Shown piece after piece: positions 24,666 through 33,343 of a stretch of DNA of 64,000 nucleotides. Numbering within the stretch: position 1 is the first letter of the stretch; every line of letters begins with the position of its first letter. This DNA comes from Glutamicibacter sp. JC586. Its GTDB lineage: Bacteria; Actinomycetota; Actinomycetes; Actinomycetales; Micrococcaceae. Position numbers and translations under genes: made by a program. The notes under the pieces are model-generated. The model was not told where the DNA came from, made no database searches, and saw nothing but the letters and a program-made list of their open reading frames with translations. Where the stretch lies: positions 236,943 through 300,942 of the forward strand of contig NZ_VHIN01000017.1 of assembly GCF_009805585.1 (NCBI RefSeq). The letters run 5' to 3'.

Positions 24666-26618
24666 CTAGCGCGTAGTGATGCTGAACGGGTTGCTTTGCA
24701 GGTCCGTATAGTTCCCTACCGTCGCCCGCACAGTGCATTGAGGTGACACCGACAGCGCGGTAACGACTAGACCGTCTTTGGACACGGCCAAGGCACCCGA
24801 GCAACCATCGGCGAAGCGAACTCCCGCTTCTCCTTGCGATACCGATTGCAGAACTGCAGTTGGTTTTCCTGTTGCGGGGCTAGCGTAAATTGGATTGAGC
24901 TCGTCAGGCCCAGATGGCCACACCGGAATGAGCTTCACCGGTAATGGAGTCTGGCTGACCGTCCGGGTGGGGGACTTCACCGCAATATCCTGCAATCGCT
25001 GAATTGGATAGGCACTTCCCTGAGTGGCTGGGTCACTCATTGCCTTCTGTGTTGCTTCCGCAGCAGATTTCAACCACTCGTCCAGTGCCTGTTGGTCAGC
25101 CATTTCAAGGTGCAACTTTGCCCTAGCTTCCGCTGTTGATTGCTTAGGCACTGCCACGTCAGTCAGTTGCCACCCGCAGTCGCCGGCGACCCCATTGATG
25201 CTTTGTTGGTTTCGGACAGCCTTCGCACCATCCCACGTTGCATTGGGGCACGTACTTCCGTCCCCTGATGCTGGCAAGGATTCAAAGAATTCTCCGCGTA
25301 GAGGTGTCTTCTGGGCCGAATAGGTAACGGTGAGTTCAACGTCGCCAGTTTGCGAGTCATAAACGGCCCGTCGTGTAATGCCCAGGCCAGACGGCAAAAT
25401 TTGGTCTTGCTGCGTTGCAGTCAGTTTCTCTGCGTTTGCCTTTCCTTTGCCTCCTGCACCGGGAATCAGGATGATTCCTAGTATGAGAACCACAAGCAGA
25501 AAAGCTGCCGTGGACAGTAGCCAGATCGCCTTGGTTGTCAGCCAATCAGGACGTTTCACCTGGCTTCGCTGATCAGTTTCAGGCTCCTTCTCAATGGGGA
25601 CCGCCGGCTTCCGGGTTCCCATCGGTCGAATGACCGTGTGGTTCGAGGGAATACCCAAATCCGGAAGTTCAGGTGACTCTTGTGCTTGGGACGTTTCGGG
25701 CTCACTTGTGCTTTGCAGCTTTTCACTACTGCGGATAACGGTTGCCGGCCGTTCCAGTTCTCTAAATTCTGTAGGCTCTTCAGTCACCACAAGAGCGGGA
25801 AGGTCTGCGTACTTCTTGGCCAGCTCACGCAGCTGGTAGGCCGCTGTGCTGGCGTCAGGCCTATCGGATGGGTCTTTAGCCAACATTGAAGACAACGCGT
25901 CCCACAGTGTTTCCGGCAGGTCCAATCGTGGCGGAACGGTCGAGACATGGCGGAACGAGAGGGTGTAATCGTTGCCGCTACCGGCGAAGGGTGTGCGTCC
26001 GGCGAGCAACTCGTAGAGCAGGACCCCCGTGGCGTAAATATCCCCCGAAGTGCCGGCTTCGCCTCGGGTAAATAGCTCCGGAGGCATATAGGCCGGCGTG
26101 CCTAGCATGCCTGAGGTGCTCTTTTTGGCGCCTTGAAGCACTGAGGCAATTCCAAAGTCAGAAACTTTGGCCATCTCGTGGTCCAACAGCACGTTATCAG
26201 GTTTGATGTCGCGATGGGTGACACCATTTTGATGGGCCACGGCGAGCGCGTCCAACACTTGGATCGTGTAGCCAAGGGCGGATCCAGGCACCAATGTGCC
26301 ATGTGATTGCAAGGCGTCCCTGAGAGTGCCACCTTCAACCAGATCCATCACGATGGCCAGCTGATCGCCTTCAACCACCAGGTCTCGGGCAACAACAATA
26401 TTTTCGTGCTGCAAGCTCAGGAGCACCGAGCGTTCTTTGATGAACTTTTCCACTAGGTCCGAGTCCTGTGCATGTTCGGGACGCAAGAGCTTCGCGGCGA
26501 GGTCAAGACCTCCGCGTAGGTGGCTTACACGCCACACTTCACCGACGGCGCCGGAGCCAATTTTCTTGATCAGCTTGTAGCTGGATCCCAGTGCATCGCC
26601 TGCTTGCAGAACACCCAT
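24666..26618 (-). CDS. PknB-type serine/threonine protein kinase with extracytoplasmic domain
   Basis: 650 residues. The kinase domain spans about 14-270: glycine loop GSGAVGEV (21-28), catalytic Lys 43, HRDIKPDN at 135-142, DFG at 154-156 and the activation segment end AYMPPELF. A proline-rich linker follows, then one membrane helix (about 352-374) and an extracytoplasmic domain of about 270 residues with Cys pairs, not of the PASTA type. It acts at the membrane and phosphorylates Ser/Thr. It faces the secretion operon, whose EccC has a phosphothreonine-binding FHA domain, so EccC is a plausible partner. Confidence 0.9.
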   Translation of the reverse strand: MGVLQAGDALGSSYKLIKKIGSGAVGEVWRVSHLRGGLDLAAKLLRPEHAQDSDLVEKFIKERSVLLSLQHENIVVARDLVVEGDQLAIVMDLVEGGTLRDALQSHGTLVPGSALGYTIQVLDALAVAHQNGVTHRDIKPDNVLLDHEMAKVSDFGIASVLQGAKKSTSGMLGTPAYMPPELFTRGEAGTSGDIYATGVLLYELLAGRTPFAGSGNDYTLSFRHVSTVPPRLDLPETLWDALSSMLAKDPSDRPDASTAAYQLRELAKKYADLPALVVTEEPTEFRELERPATVIRSSEKLQSTSEPETSQAQESPELPDLGIPSNHTVIRPMGTRKPAVPIEKEPETDQRSQVKRPDWLTTKAIWLLSTAAFLLVVLILGIILIPGAGGKGKANAEKLTATQQDQILPSGLGITRRAVYDSQTGDVELTVTYSAQKTPLRGEFFESLPASGDGSTCPNATWDGAKAVRNQQSINGVAGDCGWQLTDVAVPKQSTAEARAKLHLEMADQQALDEWLKSAAEATQKAMSDPATQGSAYPIQRLQDIAVKSPTRTVSQTPLPVKLIPVWPSGPDELNPIYASPATGKPTAVLQSVSQGEAGVRFADGCSGALAVSKDGLVVTALSVSPQCTVRATVGNYTDLQSNPFSITTR

Positions 26619-26661
26619 GATGTTTGTTTGATACTTCCTTTTTGCTGCACTTTAACGTGCC

Positions 26662-26700
26662 AAACGGCGGCTCATCTCCCACGGAGATGAGCCGCCGTTT
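26662..26700 (-). terminator. terminator after the DUF3151 gene
   Basis: A perfect 18-bp inverted repeat (AAACGGCGGCTCATCTCC and its complement) with a three-base loop, lying 15 bases after the stop of the DUF3151 gene on the minus strand. The leading AAA becomes a T-run at the end of the minus-strand hairpin. It separates the aldolase unit from the kinase gene. Confidence 0.85.
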
Positions 26701-26714
26701 AGGCTACAAAATAC

Positions 26715-27131
26715 TTACTCGCCAGATTCAATCGCAGCCTTAGCTGCAGGGTCGGAATCGTCAAGGAACTTGCCGATGCGATCAACTTCTTCCGCTTCGC
26801 CGATGGCTGCGGCCGCACGGCCCAGCGCATAGAGCGAGCGGAGGAAACCGCGGTTAGGCTCGTGGCTCCAAGGCACTGGGCCCTGGCCACGCCAACCGGC
26901 TTTGCGCAACGAGTCCAGGCCACGGTGGTAGCCAACGCGAGCAAACGCGTAGGATTCCACGGTGCGACCTTCGCCATGTGCTTCATCGGCCAGTAATGCC
27001 CACACCAACGAGGAGGAGGGGAACTTGGCCGCCAGGTCCACTGGCTCGTCGCCAGCTTCAAGACGTGCCAAGACCTCGGACTCCTCGGGGAGCAGGGTTT
27101 CTGGAATGCCCAACAGGTTTTCGCCGACCAT
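26715..27131 (-). CDS. DUF3151 family protein
   Basis: 138 residues, cytoplasmic, helical. It matches the actinobacterial DUF3151 family by its typical LVWALLADEAH segment, the YAFARVGYHRGLDSLRKAGWRGQGPVPW motif region (about 62-90) and NRGFLRSLYALGRAAAAIGE. Function is unknown. It starts two bases after the stop of the aldolase gene, so the two are cotranscribed; this neighbourhood is common in actinobacteria. Confidence 0.85.
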   Translation of the reverse strand: MVGENLLGIPETLLPEESEVLARLEAGDEPVDLAAKFPSSSLVWALLADEAHGEGRTVESYAFARVGYHRGLDSLRKAGWRGQGPVPWSHEPNRGFLRSLYALGRAAAAIGEAEEVDRIGKFLDDSDPAAKAAIESGE

Positions 27132-27133
27132 AT

Positions 27134-28156
<1,023 letters not shown>

Positions 28157-28292
28157 GCTTCACTCCTGGTGATTAGCGAGGTTTCGCGTCTCCATTGACG
28201 GCGGTTCGCCATCCATCCTATCGCCTAGGTCACTATCTCTACCTAAAATCTCATATCGTGACACGTTAAAGAACCTGTATTTGCAAAGACAG

Positions 28293-28333
28293 CGGCCATG
28301 AGTATCCAGAGAACTACTCGCTACTCACGGCCG
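28293..28333 (-). terminator. probable terminator after the M23 peptidase gene
   Basis: CGGCCATGAGTA (28293-28304) pairs with TACTCACGGCCG (28322-28333) with one G-T pair and a 17-base loop. It lies 20 bases after the stop of the M23 gene on the minus strand and is followed there by TTGTCTTTG. The rest of 28157-28292 should hold the fba promoter. Confidence 0.55.
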
Positions 28334-28352
28334 CCGAGTTTGTACTAGACGA

Positions 28353-29723
28353 TTATTCGGTGGGAGACACCGAACTACTAGCGCTGCCAGTGTCGCTTGG
28401 ACCAGTTTTCGTTGTTGACGATTTTGCAGTCGTTGGCGATTGTGAGCCGCTCTCTGCGGGCTGCGTGCTCTTAACGGTTGGCTTGCTTTCCACTGGCGCC
28501 GAAGACTCTTCTTTAGAAGGTTCGGGAGTCTTTGTGACGCCAGATGGTGAGGGCTTCACCGTTGGTGTCGGTTTCACAGATGGCGCTGGAGCTTTAGTGT
28601 CACTTTCACTTGGATCACTTGGCGCACTTGGGCTCTTTGTTGCGGTGGGCTTGTCAGTATGGCTGGGGCTAGGAGTAGTCGGTTTAGCAGTCTTGGTTGG
28701 TGTCGGCCGTGGCTTCGGAGCTGGGCTAGGAATATACGGGGTGTCGTTCTCCGGGACAATAATGTCCGGATCCGGCTGGTTGGTAGATGGTGCTGTGCTC
28801 TTGGAACCGCCGCCCTTCGGAGCAGAGTTGGCGCCCACTGTCAGACGCTGTGAATTGATCATGGCCTGACGTTGACCAGGGATCAGCGGCAGGTAGTTTC
28901 GCGGGTCATGCCAGCGTCCATCGATGATGACCTCGAAATGCACATGGCAGCCGGTAGAGTTTCCTGTGGTTCCGGCCAAGGCAATAAGTTCACCTTGTTT
29001 AACGCTCTGCCCCACTTTGGCAATGAGCTTTGAATTATGGCTGTAGCCGGTTTGGACATTAGATCCGTGATCAAGGGTGACACGCATGCCTGAGTGTCCC
29101 GCCCATCCTGAAACGATGACCGTTCCGTCCTCAGCAGCATAGACCGGGGAGCCACAAGAGATGGGATAGTCCTGGCCGATGTGGATCTGATTGCCCGCAC
29201 CGGTGGGGTTTGAACGCCAACCATAAGGGCTAGAAATTTGGCGCGAAGTTACCGGATGCATTAATTGCAGATCCCCCGGTAGCTTTCCAATGTCACCGAC
29301 GGTACCGGCCAATAGTGCGGTACTCGCCGTTTCTTCCTCTGCGGCAGCCTGACTACTTTCGGCTTCTTCCTCGGCGTCAAAGTCCACGGTCTCTGAGCCC
29401 TCAGCGGCCCCTTCTACCATTCCCACCGGGCGCCCATCGATGGCCAGTTTCTTCCCCGACGCACCAAAGGCATTCAGCGGAGCATCCACACTTACGAATA
29501 CTGGAGCATGTGCCAACGAGGAATCGGCAACCGCATCCAGGGCTACGGGCGCGATTCCCTGACGGCTATCTGCCGATTGTGCCACCAATGGAAAGGCCAG
29601 GGCGCCGGTCAGCCCAAGCGCAGCGGTCACCGAGGTTGACCAGATGAGCAAAGGCCTTCTCCGGCCAGGTAATCTGTGGCGCGCTTGGTCATGATTCACT
29701 TGATGACGACGTTTCACAGCCAC
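28353..29723 (-). CDS. secreted M23 family peptidoglycan endopeptidase with Pro/Ser/Thr tail
   Basis: 456 residues. An N-terminal basic stretch and membrane segment (about 25-48) act as signal or anchor. The M23/LytM domain lies at about 155-285, with zinc ligands in HIGQDY and CHVHFE. It opens with LMHPVTSRQISSPYGWR, typical of this family, and should cut peptide cross-links of the cell wall. Residues about 300-456 are a low-complexity Pro/Ser/Thr/Lys tail that may span or bind the wall. The gene is monocistronic. Confidence 0.88.
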   Translation of the reverse strand: MAVKRRHQVNHDQARHRLPGRRRPLLIWSTSVTAALGLTGALAFPLVAQSADSRQGIAPVALDAVADSSLAHAPVFVSVDAPLNAFGASGKKLAIDGRPVGMVEGAAEGSETVDFDAEEEAESSQAAAEEETASTALLAGTVGDIGKLPGDLQLMHPVTSRQISSPYGWRSNPTGAGNQIHIGQDYPISCGSPVYAAEDGTVIVSGWAGHSGMRVTLDHGSNVQTGYSHNSKLIAKVGQSVKQGELIALAGTTGNSTGCHVHFEVIIDGRWHDPRNYLPLIPGQRQAMINSQRLTVGANSAPKGGGSKSTAPSTNQPDPDIIVPENDTPYIPSPAPKPRPTPTKTAKPTTPSPSHTDKPTATKSPSAPSDPSESDTKAPAPSVKPTPTVKPSPSGVTKTPEPSKEESSAPVESKPTVKSTQPAESGSQSPTTAKSSTTKTGPSDTGSASSSVSPTE

Positions 29724-29823
29724 TCACTCCCAGATCACATTTCCATAACTGGATTCCAGAGTAAGCTGAAAAATGTAACTAATCCAGATGCTCGACTAAT
29801 ACTCACGAGTATTAATTTTTGTG

Positions 29824-30480
29824 TTAGCCCACCTGTTGACCGAAGACATGCCTGCGAACCCACGCATGCATGGCAATTCCGGCGGCAGATGCCGCATTGA
29901 TGGAACGCGTCGATCCAAACTGTTCAATTGACAAGGTGTCTTTGGCCGCAGCATGCACTTCGGGGCTCAAACCCGGGCCCTCTTGGCCAAACACCAAAAC
30001 GCAGTTCTTCGGCAGGTCATAAGTTTCTAGCGGCACAGAGTCAGGGAAAATATCAATGCCCAAAATGGTCAGACCCTCGGCTTGCGCCCAGATAACAAAA
30101 TCCTCAACGGTTGGGTGATGACGCACATGTTGGTAACGATCCGTCACCATCGCGCCGCGTCGGTTCCAACGACGCCGACCAATGATATGCACCTCTTTGG
30201 CCAAAAACGCATTGGCACTTCGCACCACGGTGCCAATATTCATATCGTGCTGCCAATTCTCAATGGCGATATGGAAATCATGGCGGCGCTCATCTAAATC
30301 TGCGATGATCGCATCCATGCTCCAGTAGCGGTACTTATCCGCCACATTTCGGCGGTCGCCATTGGCCAGCAGCTCAGGATCATACTTATCGTCGGTGGGA
30401 AGCTCCCCTTCCCAAGGCCCAACCCCGATGATGTGTTGCTCGTTGGGGTCGTTTGCTGGTTCCTGCGTTTCTTGATTCAC
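29824..30480 (-). CDS. TrmH/SpoU family RNA 2'-O-methyltransferase
   Basis: 218 residues. It should transfer a methyl group from S-adenosylmethionine to a ribose 2'-OH in tRNA or rRNA. The SPOUT knot motifs are all present: NIGTVVRSANAF (about 81-92), LVFGQEGPGLS (about 169-179) and the C-terminal SIEQFGSTRSINAASAAGIAMHAW. The N-terminal 60 residues are an actinobacterial extension. The substrate position cannot be assigned from sequence alone. Confidence 0.88.
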   Translation of the reverse strand: MNQETQEPANDPNEQHIIGVGPWEGELPTDDKYDPELLANGDRRNVADKYRYWSMDAIIADLDERRHDFHIAIENWQHDMNIGTVVRSANAFLAKEVHIIGRRRWNRRGAMVTDRYQHVRHHPTVEDFVIWAQAEGLTILGIDIFPDSVPLETYDLPKNCVLVFGQEGPGLSPEVHAAAKDTLSIEQFGSTRSINAASAAGIAMHAWVRRHVFGQQVG

Positions 30481-30618
30481 ACTATTAAGCGTAGTTCTTT
30501 CTAATCGTGCCCTTGTTCACGGCGCAATCACCCAAGGCTGTGTAGTCTTTTTACTAGCAGGGGAATCTTTCAACGCAGATAGCTCCCACCACAATTTCCT
30601 CAGGGAGGACTTCACCTC

Positions 30619-31461
30619 GTGACGACTACCAACCGCGCTGCCCGTACTGTCCACGACATCCAGTGCTGGCTCACTGACATGGACGGCGTTCTCGTCCACG
30701 AAAATCAGGCCGTTAAGGGCGCCTCCGAGCTGATGAGCTACTGGCGCGAAAACAACCTGCGCTTCCTGGTGCTGACCAACAATTCCATCTACACCCCGCG
30801 CGACCTGCGAGCGCGACTTCTCGCTTCCGGTTTAGATGTTCCAGAGGAGAATATCTGGACCTCAGCGATGGCCACCGCAGAATTCTTGGCCCGCCAGCGT
30901 CCAGGTGGACGCACCTTCGTTATTGGCGAGGCCGGCCTGACCACCGCACTGCACGAGGCCGGGTTCATCATGACCGACCAGAACCCTGACTACGTGGTTC
31001 TCGGCGAGACCCGCAATTACTCCTTCGAAGCGATCACCAAGGCGATCCGCCTGATCGAAGGTGGCGCGAAGTTCATCGCGACCAACCCGGATGCCACCGG
31101 ACCATCGGCCGAGGGGTTATTGCCGGCCACCGGAGCTATCGCTGCGCTGATTTCCCGAGCCACCAACCGCGAACCATATGTTGTGGGCAAGCCAAACCCA
31201 ATGATGTTCCGCTCCGCTTTGAACCGTATTGATGCACACTCGGAAACCACCGCCATGATTGGTGACCGCATGGACACCGATATCGTCGCAGGCATGGAAG
31301 CCGGATTGCTCACCGCTTTGGTCTTCACCGGTATCACTGCTCGCGAAGATATGGACACCTTCCCCTTCCGTCCAGATCTGCAGTACCCATCGGTCGCAAA
31401 CCTGCACGCGGAACTAGCCAAGGGCAAGAGTACTCCTGAAGCTAAGGAAGCCAAGAAGTAA
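30619..31461 (+). CDS. HAD-IIA family sugar phosphatase (NagD-like)
   Basis: 280 residues starting at GTG 30619 with GGGAGGA upstream. HAD motifs are visible: LTDMDGVLV (about 19-27, nucleophile Asp), LTNNS (about 54-58), the VGKPNP lysine segment (about 189-194) and IGDRMDTDI (about 215-223). The NagD-type cap lies between. Relatives dephosphorylate sugar phosphates or nucleotides in the cytoplasm; the substrate is unknown here. Confidence 0.87.
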   Translation: MTTTNRAARTVHDIQCWLTDMDGVLVHENQAVKGASELMSYWRENNLRFLVLTNNSIYTPRDLRARLLASGLDVPEENIWTSAMATAEFLARQRPGGRTFVIGEAGLTTALHEAGFIMTDQNPDYVVLGETRNYSFEAITKAIRLIEGGAKFIATNPDATGPSAEGLLPATGAIAALISRATNREPYVVGKPNPMMFRSALNRIDAHSETTAMIGDRMDTDIVAGMEAGLLTALVFTGITAREDMDTFPFRPDLQYPSVANLHAELAKGKSTPEAKEAKK

Positions 31462-31475
31462 GCACTGCAACATTC

Positions 31476-31508
31476 AAGGAGCGCCCAGAGATTTCTGGTC
31501 GCTCCTTT
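31476..31508 (+). terminator. terminator after the HAD phosphatase gene
   Basis: AAGGAGCGCCCAGA and TCTGGTCGCTCCTT form a 14-bp stem (one G-T pair) with a four-base loop, followed by TTTTGTTGTTT. It lies 15 bases after the stop codon. The opposite strand ends its gene at 31535, so it may serve both directions. Confidence 0.8.
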
Positions 31509-31534
31509 TGTTGTTTCATCCTCTCTAGCGCACC

Positions 31535-33220
31535 TCAGAGCGAACGGGCCAAACACCGACCAGCAGTTCGCCCGGTAAAGATGCAACCGCCAAGGAATGT
31601 TCCTTCCAACGCGTTGTAACCATGGGCGCCGCCACCACCAAACCCGGCGGCTTCTCCGACGGCGTAAAGTCCTGGGATCGGCACACCATTCGCGCCAAGT
31701 GCCCTTCCCTCCAGATCGGTTTGAATTCCACCAAGTGTCTTTCGTGTGACCACCCATAGTCTCACCGCGATCAGCGGACCGTGGGCTGGATCGAGAATCT
31801 TATGGGGTTTGGCAGTGCGGAATAACTTATCTCCCAAGAATCGGCGAGAGTTTTGAATTCCGATGGTCTGTGCATCTTTTGAATACGGGTTAGCAACTTC
31901 GTTATCGCGGGCCATCACAATGCTCTCGATGTCCTTAAAATTCAGCAGGCCATCCCCGCCCAACTTGTTCATCCCCGCGACTAGTTGCTCAAGGGTATTT
32001 GCTACCACGAAGTCCTCACCATGGTTTTTGAAGTCTTCCACCGGCCCGGTTGCCGACCGCCCGAGCCTGCTTTTAAGTAGCAACTTCAGGTCGCGATTGG
32101 TGATGTCAGGGTTCTGCTCCGACCCAGAGAGGGCGAACTCCTTTTTGATAATTGACTGGTCAAGGATGAACCACGAGTAGTCATAGTCCACGAGGTCGTT
32201 GGTGGTCCTTAGGAGCTTGAGCGTACCGAGAGTGTCATACCCGGGAAGTCCCGGCGCAGGGAGCCGACGCCCGCGAGCATCAAGCCACAATGACGACGGT
32301 CCAGGTAGTATCCGAATGGCGTGCGATGGCCAGATTGGATTCCAGTTCTGCAAACCTTCGGTGTAATGCCACATGCGGTCGCGGTTAACCAGGCGCACGC
32401 CTTGGTCGGTAGCGATGTCGAGCATGCGCCCGTCCACATATTCGGGCACCCCGGAGATCATCTTGCTTGGCGGTGTTCCCAAACTTTGTGGCCACCACTT
32501 TCTGACCTGTTCATGGTTACCGCCGATGCCACCGCTGGCGATCACTACCGCTTGGGCTGAGAATTCAAACTCATCAATTTTCTGGCGGTTGGAGGGTACA
32601 CCGCGCTTAGCCTGATCATCAGCGAGCACCGTACCGCGCACGCCGGTCACTTGCTCCCCGGTGAAGACCAGCGCATCAACTTGATGTCTAAAAGCGAACT
32701 GCACTGTGCCGGTTTCAGCGGCTTCGCGTGCTTTGTTGGCGAAAGGTTCACTGATGCCAGTACCGGTGCCCCAAGGAACGTGGAAGCGTGGCACCGAGTT
32801 TCCGTGTCCCTGGGCTTCAAAATTACCGCGTTCAGCCCAGCCAACTAGCGGTGTGAACTTGATGCCCTGTTCTTGGAGCCACGCTCGTTTCTCGCCCGCG
32901 GCAAATTCAACATAAGCACGTCCCCACCGTTGCGCCCACAGATCCTCAGGGTACTCCCCTTCCAACCGGTCCCATCCGGCTGATCCTTGCCAGTCTTGCC
33001 AAGCGAGGTCGAAGGAATCGCGCACACCCAACCGGCGTTGCATTGGGGTATCAACCATGAACATGCCGCCGAATGACCAGAAGGCCTGACCACCAAGGTT
33101 CGTCGCGTTCTCTTGCTCTACGATCAGCACTTTCTTGCCGGCCTTGACGAGTTCATTGCTCGCCACGAGGCCGGCAAGGCCACCGCCGACAATGATGACA
33201 TCTGCGTCCATCTGATCCAT
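31535..33220 (-). CDS. FAD-binding dehydrogenase (COG3573-like flavoprotein)
   Basis: 561 residues from the ATG at 33220; an upstream start at 33274 would add 18 residues with no family match. The Rossmann FAD motif VIIVGGGLAGLVASNEL (about 7-23) opens the protein. NLGGQAFWSFGGMF and the C-terminal VPIPGLYAVGEAAGFGGGGAHGYNALEGTFLGG region are typical of the fumarate reductase/ketosteroid dehydrogenase-like flavoproteins. The substrate is not clear; annotated relatives are often called 3-ketosteroid dehydrogenases, which I do not support here. It follows the glucosidase gene by 123 bases and may be the last gene of that unit. Confidence 0.82.
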   Translation of the reverse strand: MDQMDADVIIVGGGLAGLVASNELVKAGKKVLIVEQENATNLGGQAFWSFGGMFMVDTPMQRRLGVRDSFDLAWQDWQGSAGWDRLEGEYPEDLWAQRWGRAYVEFAAGEKRAWLQEQGIKFTPLVGWAERGNFEAQGHGNSVPRFHVPWGTGTGISEPFANKAREAAETGTVQFAFRHQVDALVFTGEQVTGVRGTVLADDQAKRGVPSNRQKIDEFEFSAQAVVIASGGIGGNHEQVRKWWPQSLGTPPSKMISGVPEYVDGRMLDIATDQGVRLVNRDRMWHYTEGLQNWNPIWPSHAIRILPGPSSLWLDARGRRLPAPGLPGYDTLGTLKLLRTTNDLVDYDYSWFILDQSIIKKEFALSGSEQNPDITNRDLKLLLKSRLGRSATGPVEDFKNHGEDFVVANTLEQLVAGMNKLGGDGLLNFKDIESIVMARDNEVANPYSKDAQTIGIQNSRRFLGDKLFRTAKPHKILDPAHGPLIAVRLWVVTRKTLGGIQTDLEGRALGANGVPIPGLYAVGEAAGFGGGGAHGYNALEGTFLGGCIFTGRTAGRCLARSL

Positions 33221-33343
33221 CCCAAAGTTCCGATCCCGTTGATTACATCGGGCTTGGACTCGAACTGTACTCAATAGACAAAGAAATGAATACCTCCGTT
33301 CTCCCGCACAGGCGGCACATCATGGCCTGAAAAATCGCAACGG

